NCBI RefSeq assembly: GCF_913055165.1
Contig: NZ_CAJXJS010000040.1
Coordinates: forward strand, 1-34,591
From: an uncultured Devosia sp.
GTDB taxonomy: Bacteria > Pseudomonadota > Alphaproteobacteria > Rhizobiales > Devosiaceae
DNA length: 34,591 bases
Reading direction: 5' to 3'
The notes under the pieces were generated by a model. It was not told the DNA's origin and did not search any database. It worked only from the letters and a program-made list of their open reading frames with translations. Both the position numbers and the translations under genes were made by a program. Below, piece by piece: positions 8,990-17,430 of this stretch. Numbering within the stretch: the first letter of the stretch is position 1; each line of letters opens with the position of its first letter.

Positions 8990-10360
8990 ATGACCGAACA
9001 TGACGTCATACATTTGTCCGAAGTGGTCGGGGCGCTGAGCTTCGCGCTCGACATTACCGAGGGGCAACCCGTGGGCCACAGCCTGAGGTGCTGCTGGATC
9101 GGCATGCATGTCGGGCGGGGACTGGGGATGAGCGAAGCGGCGCTTTCAGACCTCTATTATACGCTGTTGCTCAAGGATATCGGCTGCAGTTCCAATGCGG
9201 CGCGGATTTGTCAGCTCTATCTGGCTGATGATCTGAACTTCAAAAGCGCCTACAAGGTCGTGGATAACAAGCTGCCCGAGATCTTGCGATTTCTGATTGC
9301 CAATACGGCGCGGAAATCGGGCTTTGTCGAACGACTGCAGACCCTGGTCCATATCGCGCGCAATGGTGGGGAGATTTCTCGGGAACTGATCGAGACACGC
9401 TGTCAGCGCGGGGCGGAGATTGCCCGGTCGATGCGGTTCTCGGAGGCGGTCGCGCGCGGCATTCTCGACCTCGATGAGCACTGGGACGGTAGCGGCCAGC
9501 CGGAAGGTCTGGCTGAGGGATCCATCTCCCGGTTCGGGCAGATTGCGCTGCTGTCGCAGGTGGTGGACGTTTTCTTCATGCGCGGTGGCGCGCAGGCGGC
9601 GCTGGCGGAGATCAGCGAGCGGTCGGGGCGCTGGTTTGACCCGAGGCTGGTGGCACAGATGAAAGCCCTCGGAGGCGACGATGCCTTTTGGGACGTCCTT
9701 AGAGCCAATGACCTGGCGGAGCGGGTTGTTGCGCTGGAACCCAAGGCGCTCGCCAGGGCCGTGGACGAGGACTATCTGGACGAGATCGCGGCGGGCTTTG
9801 CCCAAGTGGTGGACGCCAAGAGCCCGTTCACGGCCGGGCATAGCGACAGGGTGGCGCTTTTTGCCGATCTCATCGCCGAAGAGATGGGATATGAGCCCGA
9901 GCGCCGGCGCTGGCTGAAGCGCGCCGCATTGCTGCACGATATCGGCAAGCTGGGGGTTTCAAACAGCGTGCTCGACAAGAACGGCAAGCCGGATGAGGAC
10001 GAATGGGCCGAGATCAGGCGGCATCCGGAACTGGGCCGGACCATCCTGTCCAAGATTGCAGCTTTCCGCGACATGGCACGGATCGCGGGCGACCATCACG
10101 AAAAGCTTGGTGGTGGTGGATATCCACGCGGTATCAGGGCGGAGGCCATCGATCTGGACACGCGCATCGTCACTGTCGCCGACATATTTGACGCACTGAC
10201 GGCGGACCGGCCTTATCGCAAGGCGATGCCTGTCTCGGCGGCCTTCGACATCATGGAGAAAGACGTGGGCTCCGGGATCGACGGAGCTGTGTTTGCGGCG
10301 CTGAGGCGGGGCTTTGTGCGGCTGGAAGACGTCGCCGAGGCAGGGGAGCGGGCGGCCTAG
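8990..10360 (+). CDS. Tandem HD-GYP domain protein, cyclic-di-GMP phosphodiesterase
   Basis: This 456-residue soluble protein contains two HD-GYP-like halves. The C-terminal one (about 265-440) carries GHSDRV, LLHDIGKLGV (HD at 316-317), DHHEKLGGGGYPRG (GYP at 377-379) and VADIFDALTADRPYRKAM, so it should bind metals and hydrolyse cyclic di-GMP; one oddity is Gly at 374 where the HHExxDGxGYP pattern has Asp. The N-terminal half (about 10-215) keeps the outline but is degenerate: LLKDIGC in place of the HD pair and DEHWDGSGQP in place of GYP. It may be regulatory or a dimer partner. It is divergent from a stand-alone receiver gene and convergent with the THUMP methyltransferase. Confidence 0.92.
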   Translation: MTEHDVIHLSEVVGALSFALDITEGQPVGHSLRCCWIGMHVGRGLGMSEAALSDLYYTLLLKDIGCSSNAARICQLYLADDLNFKSAYKVVDNKLPEILRFLIANTARKSGFVERLQTLVHIARNGGEISRELIETRCQRGAEIARSMRFSEAVARGILDLDEHWDGSGQPEGLAEGSISRFGQIALLSQVVDVFFMRGGAQAALAEISERSGRWFDPRLVAQMKALGGDDAFWDVLRANDLAERVVALEPKALARAVDEDYLDEIAAGFAQVVDAKSPFTAGHSDRVALFADLIAEEMGYEPERRRWLKRAALLHDIGKLGVSNSVLDKNGKPDEDEWAEIRRHPELGRTILSKIAAFRDMARIAGDHHEKLGGGGYPRGIRAEAIDLDTRIVTVADIFDALTADRPYRKAMPVSAAFDIMEKDVGSGIDGAVFAALRRGFVRLEDVAEAGERAA

Positions 10361-10379
10361 GTCGAAACGCCCCCTCACC

Positions 10380-10416
10380 CGGCGCTTCGCGCCGACCTCT
10401 CCCCCAGAGGGAGAGG
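10380..10416. repeat. Two-hairpin intergenic repeat, copy 3
   Basis: CGGCGC-TTC-GCGCCG-type hairpin (10380-10394) followed directly by CCTCTCCC-CCAGA-GGGAGAGG (10396-10416). It lies between convergent genes ending at 10360 and starting from 10428, where it could serve as a bidirectional terminator. It is a variant of the two-hairpin elements at 3637 and 4819; similar elements are common between genes in alphaproteobacteria. Confidence 0.65.
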
Positions 10417-10427
10417 TGAAGAGGGAC

Positions 10428-11543
10428 CTACAGCTTGGCGCGGTAAAGCCCGACACGGATGCCGCCATGCAGCACCGGAGGTAGTGCCGGCTCGAAGGCG
10501 AGGCCGGTGGCCTCGGCCAATTGCCTGTCGGCGGTGACGATGCCGACGCGCCAGCCGGCAAAACGCGACTTGAGGACGGTCCCAAGGGTGCGGTGCAGGC
10601 CGATCAGCGGGCCCTTCTGGCCGATGCGGGTCCCATAGGGCGGGTTGATGATGACGAGGCCGGTGGGGCCGTCTGGTGGAACCAGGTCCTCAATGGCCAG
10701 CTGTTCGAACCGGGTTACGTCGGCCACGCCTGAGCGTTCGGCATTGGCCCGAGCCATCCGGATCGCACCGGGGTCGCGGTCCGACCCGAAGAAGCGCAGT
10801 GCTGTTGGGGTGAGGTCCTTGGATTTGCGGAGATCAGCCCAGTTACCGGGATCGAAGCTCACAAGGTGTTCGAAGGCGAAATCTCGCCCGCGACCGGGAT
10901 ATAGGCCGAGGGCGATTTCAGCGGCCTCAATCACGAAGGTGCCCGAGCCGCACATTGGATCAAGAACCGGTTCGGTGCCGGAGTAGCCGCATTGCCGCAG
11001 AAACATCGCGGCCATGGTCTCGCGCATCGGGGCCTTGGCAACGCCTTCCTTGAACCCGCGCTTGTGCAACGACTCGCCGGTGGTGTCGATGCTGATGGTC
11101 ACCAGATCATCCTCGATGCGGACCATGATGCGCAGCGCGGCATCCTCGGCGATCGGGGCGCCGAGCTCTTCCCGGATGGCCGTGGCGACCCGCTGGGCGG
11201 CGGCGCCGGCGTGGTAGATGCGCGAGCGCTTGCAACTGGCCTCGACATGGACCGGCATATTGGTGCGCAACCAATCGGCCCAAGGCAGCTTGCGGGCGCG
11301 CTTGTCGAGTTGGGCCAGATGCATGGCGCGGAAGCTGGCCATGCGGGCCAGGACGCGGGTGGCACCCCGCAGGATCAGATTGGCGCGCCAGACATCGGTC
11401 CAGGTGCCCATGAAAGCGACGCCACCGTCCGTCGTGGTGGCGTCGGGAAAGCCGGCCGCCAGGGCCTCGTCGCGAAGCGGCGCTTCCAGACCGGGGGTGG
11501 CGACGAGGTAGATTTCGAAGGGGGCAGCGGCGGGACTGTGCAT
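10428..11543 (-). CDS. THUMP-domain class I RNA methyltransferase (RlmL/YpsC type)
   Basis: This 371-residue protein has an N-terminal ferredoxin-like and THUMP region (EIYLVATPGLEAPLRDEA to about residue 160, with the linker ESLHKRGFKEGVAKAPMRETMAA), then a Rossmann methyltransferase with DPMCGSGTFVIEAAEIAL, FGSDRDPGAIRMA and the catalytic NPPYGTR. NPPY-type enzymes of this group methylate guanine N2 in 23S rRNA (RlmL corresponds to G2445), but exact target is inferred. The start at 11543 is preferred: the frame stays open to 11780, but that would overlap the divergent YghU gene and adds residues unlike the family. It is monocistronic. Confidence 0.92.
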   Translation of the reverse strand: MHSPAAAPFEIYLVATPGLEAPLRDEALAAGFPDATTTDGGVAFMGTWTDVWRANLILRGATRVLARMASFRAMHLAQLDKRARKLPWADWLRTNMPVHVEASCKRSRIYHAGAAAQRVATAIREELGAPIAEDAALRIMVRIEDDLVTISIDTTGESLHKRGFKEGVAKAPMRETMAAMFLRQCGYSGTEPVLDPMCGSGTFVIEAAEIALGLYPGRGRDFAFEHLVSFDPGNWADLRKSKDLTPTALRFFGSDRDPGAIRMARANAERSGVADVTRFEQLAIEDLVPPDGPTGLVIINPPYGTRIGQKGPLIGLHRTLGTVLKSRFAGWRVGIVTADRQLAEATGLAFEPALPPVLHGGIRVGLYRAKL

Positions 11544-11632
11544 GGCTGAGCAGTAGCTGTGCGCTGGTCGACTGGCAAGTTTGCGAGGGGGTGGGTTACG
11601 CCTGCCGCATTCTGTGCTTATATCGGCGAAAG

Positions 11633-11648
11633 GCGATGAATGAATCGC
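11633..11648. promoter_or_regulatory. Palindrome upstream of yghU
   Basis: GCGAT-GAATGA-ATCGC is a perfect 5-base inverted repeat with 6-base spacer, 31 bases before the yghU start and within its presumed promoter. It could be an operator for an unknown regulator encoded elsewhere. Confidence 0.35.
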
Positions 11649-11679
11649 TTGTTTCACCACACAGCCGGAGAGCCTTGTC

Positions 11680-12546
11680 ATGAATGAATATGTGCCGCCC
11701 AAAGTCTGGACCTGGGACAAGGAAAACGGAGGCGCCTTCGCGAGCACCAACCGGCCCATAGCCGGGGCGACACATGACAAGGACCTGCCGCGTGGCGAGC
11801 ATGCCTTGCAGCTCTATTCGCTTGCAACGCCCAATGGGCAGAAGGTCACCATCATGCTTGAGGAGCTGCTGGCGGCCGGGCATGATGCGGAATACGACGC
11901 CTATCTCGTCAATATCGGCAAGGGGGACCAGTTTGGTTCGGGCTTCGTTTCGGTCAATCCGAACTCGAAGATCCCGGCGATGATGGACTACGGTCCGGAA
12001 ACGCCCATTCGCTTGTTCGAAAGCGGATCGATGATGGTTTATCTCGCCGATAAGTTTGACGCCTTCCTTTCAAAGGATGTGGCGCAGCGGGCAGAGACGC
12101 TGAACTGGCTGTTCTGGCAAATGGGCAGCGCCCCTTTCGTCGGCGGCGGTTTTGGACATTTCTATGCCTATGCTCCCGAAAAGCTCGAGTATCCTATCAA
12201 TCGCTACGCCATGGAAACCAAGCGTCAGCTTGATGTCCTCGACCGGCAACTGGCTGAGCATGAATTCGTCTCGGGCCGCGACTACAGCATTGCCGATATG
12301 GCCATTTTCCCCTGGTATGGGGGTCTGGTGCTGGGGCGTGCCTATAATGCCGCCGAATTCCTCGACGTGGGCACCTACAAGAATGTGATCCGCTGGGCCA
12401 AGCAGGTCGACGCACGCGAGCCGGTCAAGCGCGGGCGCTGTGTCAACGCGGCTGGCGGACCGGAAGACGAGCACCTGCATGAGCGGCATTCGGCCGCCGA
12501 TATCGACAAGGTGCTGAAGATCCGAAAGGAACGCGGCACGGTCTAG
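11680..12546 (+). CDS. yghU: YghU-type glutathione S-transferase / disulfide reductase
   Basis: This 288-residue protein matches the length and hallmarks of the Nu-class GST YghU: N-terminal extension (YVPPKVWTWDKENGGAFASTNRPIAGATHDK), thioredoxin-fold half with LYSLATPNGQKVTIMLEEL, NPNSKIPAMMD and ESGSMMVYLADKF, then a helical half (QMGSAPFVGGGFGHFYAYAPEK, YSIADMAIFPWYGG) and a C-terminal tail. YghU-type enzymes bind two glutathione molecules and have disulfide-bond reductase activity with little classical transferase activity. The gene is monocistronic, with a palindrome upstream and a terminator 13 bases downstream. Identification is firm. Confidence 0.95.
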   Translation: MNEYVPPKVWTWDKENGGAFASTNRPIAGATHDKDLPRGEHALQLYSLATPNGQKVTIMLEELLAAGHDAEYDAYLVNIGKGDQFGSGFVSVNPNSKIPAMMDYGPETPIRLFESGSMMVYLADKFDAFLSKDVAQRAETLNWLFWQMGSAPFVGGGFGHFYAYAPEKLEYPINRYAMETKRQLDVLDRQLAEHEFVSGRDYSIADMAIFPWYGGLVLGRAYNAAEFLDVGTYKNVIRWAKQVDAREPVKRGRCVNAAGGPEDEHLHERHSAADIDKVLKIRKERGTV

Positions 12547-12558
12547 AAGGTGCAGAAG

Positions 12559-12585
12559 TCCCCGCGAAAGCGGGGATATTTGTTT
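12559..12585 (+). terminator. Rho-independent terminator of yghU
   Basis: Stem TCCCCGC / GCGGGGA closed by a GAAA tetraloop (12559-12576), followed by TATTTGTTT. It separates yghU from the YciI-like gene. Confidence 0.85.
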
Positions 12586-12647
12586 GCTCCAGTCGAAATT
12601 GGCTGGTGTTGTTCGTCGCATGGTCAGACCATGATTGGAGGACGACG

Positions 12648-13046
12648 ATGCGGTTTATGGCGCTGGTATATTTCGAGCCCGGCTCGATGGATCACCTGAC
12701 AAAAGAGGACTTCCGGAAACTCGATGACGCCACCATCGAGCATGACCGCAAGCTCCGGGCGAGTGGGCAGCTGATCTTTGCTTCACCGCTGGCCGGGCTG
12801 GAGACGGCCCGATCGCTGCGCATGGACGACGGAAGCCTGATTGCGACGGACGGGCCCTACGCGGAAAGCAAGGAAGTGGTTGGTGGGTTCCTGCTGCTCG
12901 AGGCCGAAAGCATGGATGCGCTAATGCCTTTGTTTGAGGATGATCCAATCCTGCAATATGGCCGCATGGAGATCCGGCCGCTGGTGGTGCACACGCATAG
13001 CCAGTCCGGGGAAGGCCGGCCAGAGATCGATCTGATGGCGGATTGA
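12648..13046 (+). CDS. YciI-like (YCII/DGPF domain) protein
   Basis: This 132-residue protein has a ferredoxin-like alpha+beta fold typical of YCII-related/DGPF proteins: MRFMALVYFEPG, KLDDATIEHDRKLRASGQLIF, the signature DGPYAESKEVVGGFLLLEAES, and a final strand MEIRPLVV. Members are small cytoplasmic proteins without an assigned general role, sometimes encoded near ECF sigma factors; none is present here. The ATG at 12648 is preceded by TTGGAGG, which decides it over the upstream in-frame start at 12606. It precedes motA by 123 bases and is probably separate. Confidence 0.88.
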   Translation: MRFMALVYFEPGSMDHLTKEDFRKLDDATIEHDRKLRASGQLIFASPLAGLETARSLRMDDGSLIATDGPYAESKEVVGGFLLLEAESMDALMPLFEDDPILQYGRMEIRPLVVHTHSQSGEGRPEIDLMAD

Positions 13047-13169
13047 TCACGGCAAGGCCGAGGCAGTCCATACACCCCCTGTTAAGCCTGATCAGACCAT
13101 TATGCGGGGCGAGGAGGCGGCGTTTCGGCCTCCCTGTGCCAGTGTTGTATCCGCGTTCGAGTAAGCCCA

Positions 13170-14033
13170 ATGCGTCTGATTATCGGTATCGTCGTCGTCT
13201 TTGCCTGCGTGTTTGGCGGCTATTCGGCGATGGGCGGCCACGTGGAGGTGCTCTGGCAGCCCTTCGAGTTCGTGATCATTCTGGGCGCGGCGATCGGCGC
13301 ATTCATCATTGCCAATGGCGGGCCTGTGCTCAAGGCTGTGCCCTCCATGTTCGGCACGCTGTTCAAGGGGCCGAAATATAACAAGGCCGCTTATGTGGAA
13401 CTGCTGGGCCTGCAGTTCTCGATGTACAAGCTCATCCAGCAGAAGGGCATTCTCGGCATCGAGCCTCATATCGAGGACCCGCACAACTCCACGCTCTTCA
13501 ATGCCTTTCCGACCTTTGCCAAGAACCACCATGCGGTGGAATTCGTCTGCGACTACATGCGCATGGTGACCATGGGGTCCAACAATGTGCATGAGATGGA
13601 CGCGTTGATGGACGAGGAACTGGAAACGCACCACCAGGAGCAGGAACGTCTGGTGTCGGCCATGCAGGCGATTGCCGACGGTACGCCCGCGCTCGGCATC
13701 GTGGCCGCGGTGCTGGGTGTGATCAAGACCATGGGCGCCATTACCGAGCCGCCCGAAGTGCTGGGCCACCTGATCGGCGGCGCGCTGGTGGGTACGTTTT
13801 TCGGCGTGTTCGTGGCCTATGGCTTTTTCGGGCCGATGGCGCAATCGCTCAAGAACACGTTTGAGGCGGAGTCGAAGTATTTCCTGTCGCTCAAGGTTGG
13901 GCTGCTGGCTCATATCGGCGGCCAACCGCCGGTCATGGCCATTGAGTTCGCGCGCAAGGCGCTGATGAGCGAAGTGCGCCCGACCTTTGCCGAGGTCGAG
14001 GCTGCCACTGCGGCGCTGCCGGCCACGACCTGA
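13170..14033 (+). CDS. motA: Flagellar motor stator protein MotA
   Basis: This 287-residue protein shows the four-segment MotA topology: two N-terminal membrane segments (LIIGIVVVFACVFGGYSAMGG; PFEFVIILGAAIGAFIIANG), a cytoplasmic region with charged rotor-contact part (ALMDEELETHHQEQ), then two more segments (IADGTPALGIVAAVLGVIKTMG with the conserved Pro, and LIGGALVGTFFGVFVAYGFFGPM). With MotB it forms the proton-driven stator. motB begins 24 bases downstream, so the two are an operon. No other flagellar gene is in the window. Confidence 0.97.
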   Translation: MRLIIGIVVVFACVFGGYSAMGGHVEVLWQPFEFVIILGAAIGAFIIANGGPVLKAVPSMFGTLFKGPKYNKAAYVELLGLQFSMYKLIQQKGILGIEPHIEDPHNSTLFNAFPTFAKNHHAVEFVCDYMRMVTMGSNNVHEMDALMDEELETHHQEQERLVSAMQAIADGTPALGIVAAVLGVIKTMGAITEPPEVLGHLIGGALVGTFFGVFVAYGFFGPMAQSLKNTFEAESKYFLSLKVGLLAHIGGQPPVMAIEFARKALMSEVRPTFAEVEAATAALPATT

Positions 14034-14057
14034 TAGCAACAGTCCGGATCAGCCAGA

Positions 14058-14978
14058 ATGGCGAATTACGACCAGCCCATTATCATCAAGAAGGTCAAAA
14101 AGGCCGGCCACGCGCACCATGGCGGCGCCTGGAAGATCGCCTATGCCGACTTCGTGACCGCGATGATGGCCTTCTTCCTTCTGATGTGGCTGATCAGCAT
14201 GACGACCCCGGAGCAGAAGGAAGGGCTGGCGAATTACTTCGCGCCCGCTTCGCTAAGCATGACCACCAGCGGCGCTGGCGGCGTGATGGGCGGCAATGCC
14301 ATGGACAATTCGGGCAACCAGATGTCCGGCTCCTCGGCGGATATTGTGGAGGATCGTCCCGCTTCTCCCCAAAGCTCGGACGAGGGCACGGTGGACGTCC
14401 ATATCGGCGGGCCGGCCCGGGAACAGGGCAGCGAGCGCGAGGCCAGCAGCGACAGCGAGTTCAATCTCAAATCCATCGACACTCAGGCCTTCCACAGCGC
14501 CGCGGCCAGTATCAAGCAGGCCTGGCAGTCGCTGCCGGAAATCACCCCGTTCATGGACAATTTGCTGATCGAGCAGACCAGGGATGGGCTCGATATCCAG
14601 ATCGTCGACCAGCAGGGACGGCCGATGTTCCCCGAGGGATCGAAATATCCGCTGGAGCCGACACGGGCCGCCATTGCCGCCATCGCACCGATCCTGCAGC
14701 AACTCAATGCGCAGGTGACCATTTCCGGCCATACCGCGGCGGGCGGGCGCTATGACAATCCACGCTACGGGCCTTGGGAACTCTCGGCCGACCGGGCCAA
14801 TGTGGTGCGGTCTATCCTGGGTGAATTCGGCATGAGCGATGACCGGTTCAAGGCCGTGTCAGGCCGCGCGACCGATGAACCGTTCTTCCCCAATGACCCC
14901 TATATGGCGGCCAATGAGCGGGTGCGGATTACAGTGCTGCACGCGCCGCCGCCGGTTCCGGCCGGGCTGGAATTCTAA
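14058..14978 (+). CDS. motB: Flagellar motor stator protein MotB
   Basis: This 306-residue protein has the MotB N-terminus with HHGGAWKIAYADFVTAMMAFFLLMWLISM; D31 is the proton-binding Asp at the start of the single membrane segment. A flexible polar region (about 70-140, rich in Ser/Gly/Glu) is followed by an OmpA-like peptidoglycan-binding domain (ATIAPILQQL-type region, VTISGHTAAGG, WELSADRANVVRSIL, GRATDEPFFPNDPYMAANERVRITVL). It anchors the stator to the cell wall. It is cotranscribed with motA; 133 bases separate it from the first FecR gene. Confidence 0.97.
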   Translation: MANYDQPIIIKKVKKAGHAHHGGAWKIAYADFVTAMMAFFLLMWLISMTTPEQKEGLANYFAPASLSMTTSGAGGVMGGNAMDNSGNQMSGSSADIVEDRPASPQSSDEGTVDVHIGGPAREQGSEREASSDSEFNLKSIDTQAFHSAAASIKQAWQSLPEITPFMDNLLIEQTRDGLDIQIVDQQGRPMFPEGSKYPLEPTRAAIAAIAPILQQLNAQVTISGHTAAGGRYDNPRYGPWELSADRANVVRSILGEFGMSDDRFKAVSGRATDEPFFPNDPYMAANERVRITVLHAPPPVPAGLEF

Positions 14979-15111
14979 GCACAGATATTCCGTAGCACTG
15001 CATTAACCAACGGGCGCGGTGTGAACGGCGGAAGTGAGCACGAAGGCTTTCGCAAGGGCCTGATTAAGGTGTCCCTGCGCACTCTCCCGTTGTGTTATCG
15101 GGGGAAACCAA

Positions 15112-16011
15112 ATGCGTTCTTCAGCGCGCCTACTCATCGCATTGTTCCTGGTGCTGCAAACAGTCTTACTCGCCGTCGCAGGCGAGTGGACGGTAGCCCG
15201 TTTGCGAGGGGATGCGCAGCTTTATGACGGGCGTGAATGGCATCCGCTGAACGTTGGCGACATCGTCAAGAACTCGCATCACGTCCGTACTCTATACAAT
15301 TCCCGGATGGAATTGGTTCGCGACGATGAGGTCATCGACATGGGGCCCGGGACGTTCCTCGCGATACATGAAGCGCAGGGGCGGAAGATGACCAATGTCG
15401 AGCACCATCTGGGAAGCGTGACGATTTCTGCCGACAAGCGCAATGTCCAGCATTTTTCAGTGAACACACCGATGCTGGCGGCCGTGGTCAAGGGGACCCA
15501 GTTCACAGTCACGATTTCGAGGAACCGAGCTACCGTGGAGGTGGACAGTGGCGTGGTGCAGGTACAGGACACCAACAACATTGTCGCCGATGTTGTCGTT
15601 GGCCAGTCAGCTTCTGCGGGGACCGACGCGCCGTTGATGGTCTCCGGCCCAGGGTCGTCCAACACCGTCTACACGGTGAACGGAGTGCCAGTCGTCGGCG
15701 CTTCGGCAGCTGCTCAAGCGGCTGGCCTGGAGGCGACATCCCAGTCGGGGGCGGTATCATTCCGGTCACTCTCAACTTTTAGTCCACCGCCCCCTCCCGC
15801 TCCCGCCGCGGCACCTCCTGCTCAAGACAACGACTCCGGTGGCGGGGACGATGGTGACGGCGGCGGCGCCGGTGGTGGTGGCGGTGGTGGTGCTGGCGCC
15901 GGTGGCGGCGGCGGTGGTGCTGGCGGCGGTGGTGCTGGCGGCGGCGGTGCTGGCGTAGGTGGCGGCGGGGACGACGACGATGACGATGATGACGATGATG
16001 ACGACGATTAG
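15112..16011 (+). CDS. Secreted FecR-domain protein with Gly-rich and poly-Asp tail
   Basis: This 299-residue protein starts with a signal peptide (residues 1-23, LLIALFLVLQTVLLAVAG). A FecR-type beta domain follows (about 45-150) with the core RNVQHFSVNTPMLAAVVKGT. Then a PAPAA-type proline linker, a Gly-rich stretch of about 50 residues and exactly 13 Asp at the C-terminus. It lacks the cytoplasmic helix and membrane segment of sigma-regulating FecR, and no sigma factor or receptor gene is adjacent. It is a paralog of the next gene, from which only the tail differs greatly. The role is unknown; a periplasmic or surface ligand for the nearby CHASE2 sensor is a guess. Confidence 0.85.
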   Translation: MRSSARLLIALFLVLQTVLLAVAGEWTVARLRGDAQLYDGREWHPLNVGDIVKNSHHVRTLYNSRMELVRDDEVIDMGPGTFLAIHEAQGRKMTNVEHHLGSVTISADKRNVQHFSVNTPMLAAVVKGTQFTVTISRNRATVEVDSGVVQVQDTNNIVADVVVGQSASAGTDAPLMVSGPGSSNTVYTVNGVPVVGASAAAQAAGLEATSQSGAVSFRSLSTFSPPPPPAPAAAPPAQDNDSGGGDDGDGGGAGGGGGGGAGAGGGGGGAGGGGAGGGGAGVGGGGDDDDDDDDDDDDD

Positions 16012-16227
16012 TGGCTCGCCAACGGGTGCTACTACTCCAAGATGTCGTACAACCCGGGCGCTAGGCGCGGTCGCGTCCGGGTGAACCTGCAAATGCAGTG
16101 TTTTCCCGGGGCTTTCCGTTAACTCTGGCGCACGATGACGCGGTTGGACATAAGCCCCGGTTAAGGATTGTAGCCGCGAAATGGCCTCCAATATTGCGGG
16201 CAGGAGCTCGCCTGGAGGTAGAAACCC

Positions 16228-17430
16228 ATGCGCTTTGGCAAATCAATCTTAGCGGCTGTGGCCCTGGTATGCTTCAGCTCGGTGGCCTTGGCCGATGAGT
16301 GGATTGCAGATCGTCTGCGCGGCAGCGTGATGCAGTATGAGCGCGGCGGCTGGGTTATCCTGCAGCGCGGCGACGTGGTTCCCGATGGTGGCAAAGTGCG
16401 CACGGCCGGGGACGGGCGCGTAGAGCTGGTGCGCGGACAGGAACGCATAGCCCTGGCCGCCGGCACGGAAATCACCATTCGCGATGCCATCGGACAAAAG
16501 ATGACCAGCGTCATCCAGAGCCGTGGCGAGGTGACCATTCAGGCCGAGCGGCGCAATGTGCAGCACTTTTCGGTACAGACGCCTGTACTTGCCGCCGTGG
16601 TGAAGGGCACGCAGTTCACTGTGACCTATCGCAATGGCGAAGCCAGGGTGGATGTGTCTAGCGGAGTTGTGCAGGTTCAGGACAATGTCCACGAGATGGT
16701 CGTCGATGTGGTCCGGGGGCAATCGGCTGCCGCCAGCGAGTCCGCGCCAGTCGATGTCAGCGGGCCGGGTTCGGATCGGGTCATCTATCTGATCGAGGGT
16801 GAGGCCGTGCCTGCCATTGCCAAGGCCGCCGTGCTCAGCGGAGAGTTGCCGGCAGAAGAAGCGCTTGAGGCGGTCAAGAACCGCGCCGTGCCCAACGTCA
16901 ATGCCAGCGTGAATGCCGGTGGACAGGGCAATGCGGTGAGTGCCAATGCGCGCGCAAACAATGGCAATGGCAACGCCGATGCGTCTGAAGGTGGGAGCAA
17001 TGGTGTGTCCGCCGGTGCGGCTGCCGGCAATGGCAAGAGCAACGGAAACTCTGGCGGAAACGGCAACGGAAACTCCGGCGGAAATGGCAACGGAAACGGT
17101 AACAGCAACGGCAACGCAGTTGGCGCCGGCGCGTCCAATGGCGGCGGCAATGCCAGTGCAAACGCATCATTCGGTCTTGGGGTTGCGGCTTCGGCAAGCG
17201 CGGGTCATGGCAATAGCAATGGCAATGGAAACTCTGGCGGAAACGGCAACTCGGGTGGCAATGGCAACGGGAATGCCAATGGCCACGACAAGGACAACGG
17301 TGATGGCAATGGCAACGCCAATGGTCACGACAAGCGGGCCAGCGTGAGCGTTGATCTCGAGGTGGCTAAGGCCGAGCTGAATGTGGGCGGCAATGGTGTG
17401 GGGCTGGGAGTGGGCCTGCTCGGCAACTAG
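16228..17430 (+). CDS. Secreted FecR-domain protein with Asn/Gly-rich repeat tail
   Basis: This 400-residue protein has a signal peptide (about 1-22, ending VALA), a FecR domain (about 40-150) whose core RNVQHFSVQTPVLAAVVKGT is nearly identical to that of the preceding paralog, a short helical linker, and a roughly 150-residue Asn/Gly/Ser/Ala tail with NGHDK units, ending in a Gly-rich hydrophobic segment (VGGNGVGLGVGLLGN). The start at 16228 has GGAGG 10 bases upstream. It follows the first FecR gene by 216 bases with possible own promoter. Its stop overlaps the stop of the convergent EAL gene within CTAG. Confidence 0.85.
   Translation: MRFGKSILAAVALVCFSSVALADEWIADRLRGSVMQYERGGWVILQRGDVVPDGGKVRTAGDGRVELVRGQERIALAAGTEITIRDAIGQKMTSVIQSRGEVTIQAERRNVQHFSVQTPVLAAVVKGTQFTVTYRNGEARVDVSSGVVQVQDNVHEMVVDVVRGQSAAASESAPVDVSGPGSDRVIYLIEGEAVPAIAKAAVLSGELPAEEALEAVKNRAVPNVNASVNAGGQGNAVSANARANNGNGNADASEGGSNGVSAGAAAGNGKSNGNSGGNGNGNSGGNGNGNGNSNGNAVGAGASNGGGNASANASFGLGVAASASAGHGNSNGNGNSGGNGNSGGNGNGNANGHDKDNGDGNGNANGHDKRASVSVDLEVAKAELNVGGNGVGLGVGLLGN
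17044..17335 (+). repeat. Coding tandem repeats in the second FecR gene
   Basis: A 24-base unit beginning GGAAACTC and ending GGCAAC occurs at 17044-17067 and 17068-17091 (two differences) and again identically at 17227-17250. A second pair encodes GNANGHDK twice (about 17269-17335). Length changes here would stay in frame, so the tail could vary between strains. Confidence 0.75.

Noticed and set aside
10428..11780. Extended start for the THUMP methyltransferase
   Set aside because: The extra 79 codons overlap the 5' end of yghU and lack similarity to the family; the ATG at 11543 fits.
13092..14039. Minus-strand open frame opposite motA
   Set aside because: MotA reading is certain; the opposite frame is His-rich noise.
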